From a virus, in IMG/VR virus record IMGVR_UViG_3300045136_000292, positions 1-39,485 of that record: DNA of 39,485 nt; one strand, given 5' to 3'. Positions 1-6,828 of the stretch are shown one piece after another. The notes below the pieces were generated by a model. The model did no database searches and had not been told where the DNA came from. It saw only the letters and a program-made list of their open reading frames with translations. How positions within the stretch are numbered: the stretch's first letter is position 1; each line of letters starts with the position of its first letter. Position numbers and translations under genes: made by a program.

Positions 1-127
1 CCTCAAAACGGCACATCATCGTCTTCTTCGTCACCCTCTTCGTTGTCGTCACCACCACTATCGTCAGATTCTTCCTCGTCACCCTCCCCCTCGTCCAGAT
101 AGGAATCCTGTTCCTCGGTATCTGCCT
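1..127. repeat. terminal direct repeat, left copy (contig circularisation overlap)
   Basis: These 127 bases recur without a mismatch at 39359-39485. Both copies carry the same 3' end of the SSB-like gene. An exact overlap of 127 bases equals the largest k-mer of a common short-read assembler, so it most likely marks a circular assembly graph rather than a biological terminal repeat. The genome is then 39,358 bp and either circular or circularly permuted. Confidence 0.9.
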
Positions 128-482
128 CCTCCTCCTCGTCCTCTTGTTCGTTGTTTAGGTAGGAATCCACAAAGTCCTCATTTTTTGGCGCGGGCTTGCT
201 AAGGTAAACTGTGAGCACCTTGTTTCCGTTAGACAGCTCATCTATCTTGTCTGCGTCCACCCAGAAGTCTAGGACTCCGTTCGCAGTGCATAGACGCGCT
301 CGCTGGCCGTACTTTGTGTCGCCTATCCAAACCAGCACATACTGCCGTCCCTTGTACTTAGCAGTCCATCGACGCTTGATTTGGTACTTCTTGGATTGCT
401 CCGAGTACTTAGGCTTCTTACTGCCTTGCGGTTTACCGGCCTTCTTGACCAGCTTCGGCTTCCCATTTTTCTTTTCGGCCAT
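3..482 (-). CDS. SSB-like protein with acidic DDDVPF C-terminal tail
   Basis: This 159-aa protein has three parts. Residues 1-42 are very basic (many Lys), residues about 43-102 form a compact beta-rich stretch with aromatics and WVD/YLS strands, and residues 103-159 are almost only Glu, Asp, Gly and Ser and end in DDDVPF. Bacterial SSB proteins end in a disordered acidic tail with a DDDIPF-type tip that recruits replication partners. The tip here is nearly identical, which is the main evidence. I cannot see a classical OB-fold signature, so the DNA-binding core may be divergent or unrelated. The start at 482 has an AAGGGGG ribosome site. It is the first gene after promoter module P1 and is followed across the contig junction by the 75-aa gene at 39117-39344. 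A single-stranded DNA-binding role is inferred. Confidence 0.6.
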   Translation of the reverse strand: MAEKKNGKPKLVKKAGKPQGSKKPKYSEQSKKYQIKRRWTAKYKGRQYVLVWIGDTKYGQRARLCTANGVLDFWVDADKIDELSNGNKVLTVYLSKPAPKNEDFVDSYLNNEQEDEEEEADTEEQDSYLDEGEGDEEESDDSGGDDNEEGDEEDDDVPF

Positions 483-518
483 ATCAATCCCCCTTGGTTA
501 GGATACCAGCCGGTACGT

Positions 519-537
519 AATAGGCAACTCACCTATT
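519..537 (-). other. small hairpin in the SSB-like gene leader
   Basis: AATAGG and CCTATT pair perfectly around a 7-base loop. The hairpin lies between promoter P1 and the ribosome binding site of the SSB-like gene. It could affect translation or mRNA stability, but it has no T-run and is not a clear terminator. Confidence 0.35.
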
Positions 538-577
538 CACCACCGTACTAGCTAGGTTATCCTTTATTGTTACCGTT

Positions 578-637
578 ATCCTACACCCCTTTTCCTAGGT
601 AGTCAACCCCGGATACCAGTTTTCATCATTTTTTCAT
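578..637 (-). promoter_or_regulatory. promoter module P1 (leftward, SSB-like cassette)
   Basis: Read on the minus strand, an 18-bp A-rich element ATGAAAAAATGATGAAAA (620-637) is followed by 13 bp, TTGACT (601-606), 17 bp and TAGGAT (578-583). The same arrangement occurs at three other places (P2, P3, P4). The stop codon of dCTP deaminase lies inside the A-rich element. The expected transcript has a leader of about 90 bases before the SSB-like gene. Confidence 0.75.
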
Positions 638-1203
638 TTTTCGGTCGGTCGTACCCAGCCTTCGTAGATGTGTTTTAGCTCCCGCAGTATTTGGCCGCAG
701 GAAGGTATTGGAGCCTTCGGTTGGTCCTGGTATATTCCCTCGTATTCCGCCGGATAAGCTAGGTCAAACAGCAACACCTGACCTATACCTCGCCCAGCAA
801 TCAGCCTTATAGGATTCGGCGATAGGTTGCTCAACTCGATTGTGATATGCCCTTTCCACCCAGGCTCTAACGGCGTAGCGTTCACCAGTAAACCAAGCCT
901 TGCCCATGTAGACTTGCCTAGCACAATTCCTACCTTGTTTTTCGGCATATCGAAAAACTCCTCAGTAACAGCCAGCATAAGCTCATTAGGGTAAAGGACT
1001 ATAGTATTAGCTTCCACCGGCTTCCAAAGCGGCTCCTTGCCACCATATACAATCGGCTTTTTTGACCGCTTCATGGTGAGGAAACGGTTAGATAGTGTAA
1101 CGTCATATCCCGCTACACTCATACCCCTACTGGGCTTTTTCCCGTCGCCTTCCACGTACGGCTTCACAACGGACACCCACAAACTTTTGTCATTTACGAT
1201 CAT
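634..1203 (-). CDS. dcd: dCTP deaminase (Dcd/dUTPase family)
   Basis: The 189-aa protein matches dCTP deaminase over most of its length. Key blocks are GKSTWARLGL (residues 96-105, nucleotide-binding Ser and Arg), LEPGWKGHITIELSN (about 112-126), with E123 corresponding to the catalytic Glu of the family, and a C-terminal segment rich in Tyr and Gln that would close over the substrate. It converts dCTP to dUTP, or possibly on to dUMP as in bifunctional members; I cannot tell which. The length is normal for the family. The start has GGAGGT seven bases upstream. With ThyX and the kinase nearby it forms a thymidylate supply line. Its stop codon is embedded in promoter P1. Confidence 0.93.
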   Translation of the reverse strand: MIVNDKSLWVSVVKPYVEGDGKKPSRGMSVAGYDVTLSNRFLTMKRSKKPIVYGGKEPLWKPVEANTIVLYPNELMLAVTEEFFDMPKNKVGIVLGKSTWARLGLLVNATPLEPGWKGHITIELSNLSPNPIRLIAGRGIGQVLLFDLAYPAEYEGIYQDQPKAPIPSCGQILRELKHIYEGWVRPTEK

Positions 1204-1235
1204 CTTTTACCTCCACCTACTAATAATAGGGATAC

Positions 1236-1255
1236 CTAACCTAACCTAACCTAAC
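1236..1255. repeat. CTAAC x4 pentanucleotide tract
   Basis: Four perfect tandem CTAAC units sit in the 63-bp gap between the divergent dcd start and the small plus-strand gene, directly before the GGAG ribosome site of the latter. The same five-base period appears in the long array at 33186-33335, so the two may share an origin or a binding factor. Confidence 0.8.
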
Positions 1256-1266
1256 GGAGCTTTCAC

Positions 1267-1470
1267 ATGTACCAAAATGATATTCTCAAGGCCGTTGAGA
1301 TAATAGTCGAGGAGATACGCAAAGGCGACCTTGACCTAAAAGACTTTGTTCCCTTACTGAAAGCTTTCATCGATTCACCTCTGTTTGTAATCCTCGAAAA
1401 GTTATTGGAGAGCCGCCCAGTCTTACGTATAGCTTTGGTCATTCTCAAAGGTTATATAAAGAACCTATAA
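1267..1470 (+). CDS. small plus-strand protein of unknown function
   Basis: The 67-aa product is predicted to be largely amphipathic helix, with acidic residues in the first half and a more hydrophobic, basic second half ending in KGYIKNL. No family is recognised. The ATG at 1267 has GGAG seven bases upstream, and the gene is one of only three convincing genes on the plus strand. It points away from dcd and into the methyltransferase gene, overlapping its last codons by 6 bp tail to tail. A minus-strand reading of the same stretch is not supported by a ribosome site. It might be a small regulator, or a membrane-active peptide given the hydrophobic C-terminal half; neither is shown. Confidence 0.6.
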   Translation: MYQNDILKAVEIIVEEIRKGDLDLKDFVPLLKAFIDSPLFVILEKLLESRPVLRIALVILKGYIKNL

Positions 1471-2505
1471 CAGGTATAGATACTCGTATACAGCAGTCCT
1501 ACTCCTTATTTTACTGTATTCAGGGTGGGCTGTATACCTACTATGCTGTTTTTCTAATCTTTGCGCACCTAGGTCTCTTAGCATGGAATCTATTTCCTTC
1601 AAGTAACTTCCCTCATCGGAGTAACTAAACACAGACACGCCGCCCTTCCTTTTGATTCGTAGTGTTTCCTTTATATATTCCTCGATATATGCCAGCTTAT
1701 TCCTTGGCGTAGGTGGCGTATCATCTAGCTGATACTCACTAGGTACTAGGTTCGACACAATAGTATTATATACCGAGTAAACCCGTCTGTAAAGGGACAA
1801 ACTCTGATACGGTGGGTCGCTATAGATTACGTCAAAGCTTTCTGTAGGTATGGTCCTCAGTAACGCTAGTGCATCCCCGCAAAATACCTTGCTCTCTAAG
1901 TCAGGCCTGCGCATCCTGAAAAACTCATAGCTGGGATAAGGTAGGTAAACCGGCTTCCTTTTCTTAGCCGACTCCAGCTCCCTTTTGATAGGCTTAGTAA
2001 ACTTACCTGTATTACAAGCCGCTTTATCAGCAGCTACCAATAATAATCCGAATAAGACTATCTTATCATTGTAAGACAAGCTTTCACAAGCCGATATTTG
2101 ATCCGTGTACCAATCAATTCTGGACCGGTTATTCTCCGCGAAGAACGCACCGTGGTTCTCATTAGCCCACAATCTACCCTTATAGGCAACGCTTTCTTCG
2201 TCTACTTTACTGTTTAGCTTAGATAAGAACGCTTCTATCGCCGGATAGTCTATATCGTTTATCCCGGTTACGGCATACTTGGAAAACACATATGCATACG
2301 GTTCAATATCATTCGCTACAATGTCCTGGAAGTCGTTCCTAACCGTTGCCAGCATAATCCCGGTTCCAGCAAACGGCTCAAGGTAGGCTAGACCCTCCTG
2401 CTTTCTGGTATCTATTCGGTTGGTTATAACATATCTTATCCATTCACTCAAAGCTAGTTTCGAGCCACAATAGCGGACGTGGGGGAACCATACGTAGTTT
2501 ACCAT
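1465..2505 (-). CDS. D12-class adenine-N6 DNA methyltransferase
   Basis: The 346-aa protein has the hallmarks of Dam-like N6-adenine methyltransferases: RYCGSK near the N-terminus (residues 11-16), the SAM-binding motif EPFAGTGI (43-50) followed by ND (65-66), and the catalytic DPPY (230-233). Length and motif order fit the D12 alpha class. The target sequence cannot be read from the protein. No restriction endonuclease lies next to it, so it is probably an orphan enzyme that marks phage DNA, for example against host restriction. It starts 20 bp after ThyX stops and is likely cotranscribed with it. Its last codons overlap the plus-strand 67-aa gene tail to tail. Confidence 0.9.
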   Translation of the reverse strand: MVNYVWFPHVRYCGSKLALSEWIRYVITNRIDTRKQEGLAYLEPFAGTGIMLATVRNDFQDIVANDIEPYAYVFSKYAVTGINDIDYPAIEAFLSKLNSKVDEESVAYKGRLWANENHGAFFAENNRSRIDWYTDQISACESLSYNDKIVLFGLLLVAADKAACNTGKFTKPIKRELESAKKRKPVYLPYPSYEFFRMRRPDLESKVFCGDALALLRTIPTESFDVIYSDPPYQSLSLYRRVYSVYNTIVSNLVPSEYQLDDTPPTPRNKLAYIEEYIKETLRIKRKGGVSVFSYSDEGSYLKEIDSMLRDLGAQRLEKQHSRYTAHPEYSKIRSRTAVYEYLYLL

Positions 2506-2524
2506 GTTTACCTCCTGTTCGGTA

Positions 2525-3271
2525 CTATACTTTGTGATGTTCGCAGGTTAGAAAGCCGTCTCGTTCACCGTTACTTGTGTAGGTAAAGTCAAACACAAGC
2601 CAAGGTGACACGTGTTTTACGATCTCATAAATCTCCAAGGCAACCTGACGTATTTCCCAGTCCGCCTCCTTCGACCCCCTTTGCTCCAGGAAGTTACGGA
2701 CAGCTCTTGCGTTCATCGTTACCACCAACTCCGTCAGCGTACAAAGCGGTAGTAAGTACCTCGCAATACCGTTTGCCCACTTCCTTGGCTTTTCCTTAGA
2801 CAATTTTCCTTCGTGCACCTTATGCAACAACTTCTCGACTACCCTAATATAGCGATTGACCGCATCCCTGTAAACGTTCTTCACATCATCATGAGCCTCC
2901 TCGTCTTCAGGGAGCATTATACCTATCGGCTCACACCACCGAAGCGAACGCTCTGAATACGAACAACCGGCTCTATGTCGAATTATTTCGTGACTAGTAG
3001 CTCGACTACAGACAACAAGGAAGGTGTACACAACATGCTCTAGAACCGATCCGTGGCCTAGTTTGATTAGTTTTTGGAGATACTGTCTTCCGCTTTGACT
3101 ATGCGGGGGAAGGAAGCTGTCATAGCAAATCCTTCCAGCGGATTCCACTATCTTTGCTCCTACACTTTCATCAAAACTTAGACTGTCTATGTTTTTCACA
3201 CTCTCTATCGCCCCATCAACAGGAACAGTGTGTGCTATAAGAGTAACTTTGGGTCTGGAAAGTATGATCAT
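2525..3271 (-). CDS. thyX: flavin-dependent thymidylate synthase ThyX
   Basis: ThyX makes dTMP from dUMP with FAD, NADPH and methylene-tetrahydrofolate. The signature region RHRAGCSYSERSLRW is present, with one residue more between RHR and the conserved Ser than in the usual RHRX7S form. Other family blocks include AGRICYDSF near the N-terminus and an NARAVRNFLEQR segment for dUMP binding near the C-terminus. I chose the ATG at 3271 (248 aa). An open TTG at 3310 lies almost at the predicted transcription start of the promoter at 3313-3341, so it is unlikely to be used. The gene heads a short operon with the adenine methyltransferase. Confidence 0.93.
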   Translation of the reverse strand: MIILSRPKVTLIAHTVPVDGAIESVKNIDSLSFDESVGAKIVESAGRICYDSFLPPHSQSGRQYLQKLIKLGHGSVLEHVVYTFLVVCSRATSHEIIRHRAGCSYSERSLRWCEPIGIMLPEDEEAHDDVKNVYRDAVNRYIRVVEKLLHKVHEGKLSKEKPRKWANGIARYLLPLCTLTELVVTMNARAVRNFLEQRGSKEADWEIRQVALEIYEIVKHVSPWLVFDFTYTSNGERDGFLTCEHHKV

Positions 3272-3312
3272 AGTCAGTTGTCCCAGATAGTACCCTTCGC
3301 CCGTTTGCAATT

Positions 3313-3341
3313 ATTGTAGGTCGGAGCGGTAGGGGAATCAA
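3313..3341 (-). promoter_or_regulatory. sigma-70-type promoter of thyX
   Basis: On the minus strand TTGATT (3336-3341), 17 bp and TACAAT (3313-3318) make a good match to the bacterial consensus. Three 11-bp direct repeats lie just upstream. Transcription would begin near 3306 and read thyX and the methyltransferase gene. Confidence 0.65.
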
Positions 3342-3344
3342 CAT

Positions 3345-3377
3345 AAACTTTTCGTAAACTTTTCGTGAAGCTTTTGT
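3345..3377. repeat. three tandem 11-bp repeats upstream of the thyX promoter
   Basis: AAACTTTTCGT occurs twice in tandem (3345-3355, 3356-3366), followed by a diverged third copy GAAGCTTTTGT (3367-3377). An 11-bp period is about one helical turn, so the copies face the same side of DNA. They end 4 bp from the -35 box, which suits an UP element or activator site. Confidence 0.7.
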
Positions 3378-3391
3378 GAAGTCGGAATTTC

Positions 3392-4126
3392 CTACACTTT
3401 TTGGCCATCCTCAAACCTACTGACTATGCAGTCAGGGGATTCGGATAAAATGTCATTTACTTCTATCACCTTATAACCTATATCTACTCCTATCTTAGCT
3501 AGGTTATACTCTTCGTAAGTATTCAGTATAATGGAATCTAGCTCCTTATAATCGTAGTATTTCGTAAATAAGTTTCCTCCTGATAATCTTTTAGCTATCT
3601 CGTATTCGTCATCCTGAGTAATAGGTTTATTACGTTTAGTTTTCACAATCAGCCTAATATCGTCATATTCAGCTATTCCTTTCTCTATTTTCCTTGACAT
3701 ATACCTAAATAAGCTAGTGAATATACCTATTTCGTCCACTACGTTCTCAGGGAATAGGTTATATCTATTCCTTGCGTACCGTATCTTAGCTATCAGATAG
3801 GTAATACCATCGAAGCTTCTAGGGAATATAACAACCTTATAACCTTTAGACTCTTTTATCTCTCTTTCAACGTAACTGGCATATCTCGATATGTAGATTG
3901 ACTGATTAGCTAATTCTGATAATATCGTTCCTACTTTACCTATACTTGTTGGACTAAGTAAGCTAATAAGTATACCTAGATCATTATAGGTTGTATGTTC
4001 GTCCAACAGGTTATGATAGCTTATATCACATACCTTAGCTTTATCCTCTCCATAATAAGCCGCCAGTTTCTTAGCTAAACTACTTTTACCGGTATAGTGG
4101 GGACCGTAAAGTAAATAGACAATCAT
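3392..4126 (-). CDS. P-loop (deoxy)nucleotide kinase-like protein
   Basis: The 244-aa protein begins with a hydrophobic strand and a Walker A loop GPHYTGKS (residues 8-15), followed by a helix, as in thymidylate and deoxynucleoside (mono)phosphate kinases. A second strand-loop VIFPRSFDG (about 99-107) resembles the substrate-binding DR/ERS segment of those enzymes. The rest is not similar enough to name a substrate. Its position beside thyX suggests a dNMP kinase that feeds dTTP synthesis, but this is inference. It is the last gene of the leftward late operon before the thyX promoter and follows the tRNA-Arg gene. The ribosome site is weak. Confidence 0.6.
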   Translation of the reverse strand: MIVYLLYGPHYTGKSSLAKKLAAYYGEDKAKVCDISYHNLLDEHTTYNDLGILISLLSPTSIGKVGTILSELANQSIYISRYASYVEREIKESKGYKVVIFPRSFDGITYLIAKIRYARNRYNLFPENVVDEIGIFTSLFRYMSRKIEKGIAEYDDIRLIVKTKRNKPITQDDEYEIAKRLSGGNLFTKYYDYKELDSIILNTYEEYNLAKIGVDIGYKVIEVNDILSESPDCIVSRFEDGQKV

Positions 4127-4160
4127 AGGCCGTACTCTACGATCAATCTTACACCTTATC

Positions 4161-4233
4161 TGCTCTCGGAGGGACTCGAACCCCCAACCGACCGCTTAGA
4201 AGGCGGCTGCTCTGTCCATTGAGCTACGAGAGC
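4161..4233 (-). tRNA. tRNA-Arg (anticodon TCT)
   Basis: A full cloverleaf can be drawn. The acceptor stem is a perfect 7 bp (GCTCTCG/CGAGAGC), the D stem GCTC/GAGC, the anticodon stem GCCGC/GCGGT with loop CTTCTAA, and the T arm GGGGG-TTCGAGT-CCCTC. The anticodon TCT reads AGA. The 3' CCA is not encoded. The gene sits between the 122-aa gene and the kinase in the late operon. Confidence 0.95.
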
Positions 4234-4252
4234 CTCTACCAACCCGACCTAT

Positions 4253-4621
4253 TTATTGTAGTATGTCAGCTACTAAATCGTCAACCTTCTCCTTCTCTGA
4301 TATTTCGATAGCTAAATCTACTATCGTTTCAATAGGATGAAAAGGAGATATTTTCCTCCCAATCTTAGTGTGCGTGATTCCCTTTATACCTAGAAGTAGC
4401 TTTTGGGGAGATGATATTTTCCCCGATTCCTCCCGGAGCCAACTTATTACCAATTCCCTCTTTTTCTTACACTCCTCGGTTCCCCAACTGTCCATAGTTT
4501 CCTTCCTCTCCTTGCACTTACATCCTACTAACGCTGGTATACCAAGCCGTCTGAGTATTGCCTCTAATGCCGATCCAGGTTTGTTTAGGTAGGGATTGAT
4601 TGTCGGTTTTTCATACGACAT
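4253..4621 (-). CDS. small cysteine-motif phage protein
   Basis: The 122-aa protein contains GCKCKERKETMDSWG (about residues 33-47), then a further Cys and ISWLREES. This CxC...MNxWG...C...WLxEE pattern is seen in a family of uncharacterised phage proteins often found near tail and sugar-modification genes. The cysteines could bind a metal. The gene has a good GGAGG site and starts four bases after the phosphoribosyltransferase-HAD gene ends, so the two are probably translated together. Function unknown. Confidence 0.6.
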   Translation of the reverse strand: MSYEKPTINPYLNKPGSALEAILRRLGIPALVGCKCKERKETMDSWGTEECKKKRELVISWLREESGKISSPQKLLLGIKGITHTKIGRKISPFHPIETIVDLAIEISEKEKVDDLVADILQ

Positions 4622-4625
4622 TTTA

Positions 4626-5702
4626 CTAACCTCCTATCCTGAACACTATACCGGTTCGTTCTATAAAGGATACCTTTCTATCTGTGAATCTTTTGATTGA
4701 CCTGTGTTGTCTTAGTATAGTTTCCCAAGCTTCATCGGTATCCTTCCGAATGTCTTCACTCTCACAGTCTTTATCAGTAATAAGCTTTTTATCCTGTATA
4801 GACAGAACATACTTTTGCATCCCAAGCTTTTCCCTTAGTAGGTTGTGTACAATCCTGGCTTGTTTACCATCGCTTTCAACGAATAGGCCGTGTGAGGGGA
4901 ATGCGCTCCACATGCAGGTTGCTTTCCACGCCGATATAGCTTTGTAGTCATCCTTGCTTCCCCACCAGTCCGGCATTAGCATTAGGTTATCCCATAAAAC
5001 ACCAGCCCGATTTAGCTGCTCCTCTGTTACCTTCCTCTCCGATTCTAGCCTCCCTGAAACTATGTTTACTGGCTTTCTTCTAGGTACTAGGTACGGACTT
5101 AGGACATATTCCTCTTTTCCCCCAGAGGTTAGTATGTCATGAAGCAAAACTCCGTCCAGGTCAGTAACCAACCCACCACCACAATACTTACCAGACTCCA
5201 TGTCGAGATTTCCAGTTACCCAGTCACTATTCATCAAGTTCCATTCCAAAATATGAGGGGACTCCAGCACCTTAGCATAACCTGTTGTTATTCCCATTGA
5301 AACAAGCCGGTTATATCCCTCCGTTCTAGCATAAACGGAGCAAAACACTAGTTTATCTAGATTATATCCGTCTTTGTTGGATAGGCTTCTTACCACATTC
5401 TCAATAGCAAAGCCGTTGTATATAGTATCATCTACTATAGCTAGTCGTTTTTGAGGGTTGTATGTTAGATACCTAGGATTACTTGATCTCCAGCCGTTAG
5501 ATAGCCAAACTACCGTTCCGTTTTCCTTATCATACGATCCCAAAGGTAGATGGAGAACCGTAGATAGTATACTTGCTGGTATCATTCCTGACCTAGGTAT
5601 GCCGATTATACCACCTACGTCATTTTTGGTCAGGAAGTCTGATAGAAAAATCGCATCATTAGCAAGCTCCCCACAAGTTATCAGTCTAATTTCCTCGATC
5701 AT
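4626..5702 (-). CDS. phosphoribosyltransferase-HAD hydrolase fusion protein
   Basis: The 358-aa protein joins two enzyme domains. The N-terminal half is a type I phosphoribosyltransferase: GIPRSGM (residues 34-40) and the PRPP loop AIVDDTIYNG (88-97). The C-terminal half is a HAD-type phosphatase with the nucleophile motif TDLDGVL (180-186) and later VSGR and a WWGSKDDYKA segment fitting the other HAD motifs. Such pairs can handle sugar phosphates or nucleotides; the substrate is unknown. Its ATG overlaps the stop of the upstream beta-propeller gene (ATGA), so the two are coupled. The last 18 residues (341-358) repeat a motif found at the start of that neighbour. Its place after the tail genes suggests a role in surface or virion sugar chemistry. 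Confidence 0.75.
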   Translation of the reverse strand: MIEEIRLITCGELANDAIFLSDFLTKNDVGGIIGIPRSGMIPASILSTVLHLPLGSYDKENGTVVWLSNGWRSSNPRYLTYNPQKRLAIVDDTIYNGFAIENVVRSLSNKDGYNLDKLVFCSVYARTEGYNRLVSMGITTGYAKVLESPHILEWNLMNSDWVTGNLDMESGKYCGGGLVTDLDGVLLHDILTSGGKEEYVLSPYLVPRRKPVNIVSGRLESERKVTEEQLNRAGVLWDNLMLMPDWWGSKDDYKAISAWKATCMWSAFPSHGLFVESDGKQARIVHNLLREKLGMQKYVLSIQDKKLITDKDCESEDIRKDTDEAWETILRQHRSIKRFTDRKVSFIERTGIVFRIGG

Positions 5703-6826
5703 AGCTCACTTATTGTATCTACGTATTTTAGGAACGAATCGTTACTATCTACAGTGTTATTCGGTATTATTATATTATCTTTATGTTTTAGTATGCTAGT
5801 GAAAATATAGGTGTCGTGTATTCCGCCACAAATTGTTGATTCCGTTCCGTCGTTATTTAGTAGGTGGAATGTTCTAGGGAAAACTACGCTGTTGTTATGC
5901 TCTGGGTTGCTGTAAACAAACGGCTCTCTTGACATATATATCTCAGAATTACTACTTAGCAGGTTTTTGTAGACTATTAGCCAGTTTACATAGTATCTTT
6001 TACCTTTGTTTGAGTATCTCCTGTCGTGTGCTAGCGTGTATAGATAGTAGTCACGGTTTTCGTTTTTGTCTATTTTATACATCATTGTAGGTGTACTGCC
6101 GTGTATGTGGTCATTACCTATATGCCGAAGTATTCTGTTTTCAGCACGAATTACCACCTGTCCCTTCCTCACGATAGGTATCCAATCTTTAGCTGGAAAA
6201 CGTATTACTACGGTAGGAGAATGTGTGTAGATGAAGTGAAGTTCGCTTTTACAGCTTATATCCGGTACGAAGCTCCAGTTTTTCTCCCACGATTTGGGAT
6301 TAGGATGTTCGATTATAGATGGTGTGTTTACTATAAGCTCTTTTTTGTTATAGAGCAAGTCCTCTATGTTTATTACATTCCATCCTATATATACCCTGTT
6401 TTTATAAAAGTCCCATTGTGATGTTACTATACCGATTCTACTATCATCTAGCATGATAGCTTGAGGGTCTTCTGCGCAGAAGTATCTACCATCGGTCCAG
6501 TAACATAAAGATAGTCTACCTTTTTTGATTATTCTATTTGTTAGCCCATCAGTTACAAAGTATACAAGAGTTTGTGTTGGATCGTGACATATCCATTGTC
6601 TTGCTATGTATATGTAGAATCTTCCTTTCTCTTTTGGTGGTATTATTATAGATGAGTTGGTTACTGTAATATAAAAGTTTAGGTTATCCTTGTTTATGTT
6701 TACTCTATTATTTTCAGTAACATGTCTTGAGAAGGTTATATCGTCTTTTGACCATTCCCTTTCAATAAAACCATTGTTTATCTTGTAAACGACGCCAGAC
6801 CTCTTTATAAAAGATATTTCTTTCAT
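5699..6826 (-). CDS. putative five-bladed beta-propeller (glycosidase/phosphorylase-like) protein
   Basis: The 375-aa protein is rich in beta strands and aromatic residues. Blocks such as CAEDPQAIMLDDSRIG, SWEKNWSFVPD, ELHFIYTHSP and a late VVFPRTFHLLN...GGIHDTY resemble the repeating blades of GH130/GH43-like beta-propellers that bind or cleave glycans. The match is by pattern only. It lies between the tail fibre-like gene and the phosphoribosyltransferase-HAD gene and is coupled to the latter by an ATGA overlap. The first 14 residues carry SFIKRSGVVYKI, which recurs in altered form at the C-terminus of the fusion protein. It may be a virion-associated sugar-binding protein or an enzyme. Composition is more A/T rich than in the capsid genes. 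Confidence 0.5.
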   Translation of the reverse strand: MKEISFIKRSGVVYKINNGFIEREWSKDDITFSRHVTENNRVNINKDNLNFYITVTNSSIIIPPKEKGRFYIYIARQWICHDPTQTLVYFVTDGLTNRIIKKGRLSLCYWTDGRYFCAEDPQAIMLDDSRIGIVTSQWDFYKNRVYIGWNVINIEDLLYNKKELIVNTPSIIEHPNPKSWEKNWSFVPDISCKSELHFIYTHSPTVVIRFPAKDWIPIVRKGQVVIRAENRILRHIGNDHIHGSTPTMMYKIDKNENRDYYLYTLAHDRRYSNKGKRYYVNWLIVYKNLLSSNSEIYMSREPFVYSNPEHNNSVVFPRTFHLLNNDGTESTICGGIHDTYIFTSILKHKDNIIIPNNTVDSNDSFLKYVDTISEL

Positions 6827-6828
6827 GG

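Noticed and set aside
1263-1448. Minus-strand frame opposite the 67-aa gene
   Set aside because: No ribosome binding site and an unnatural basic/Ser-rich composition; the plus-strand gene has a good GGAG site.
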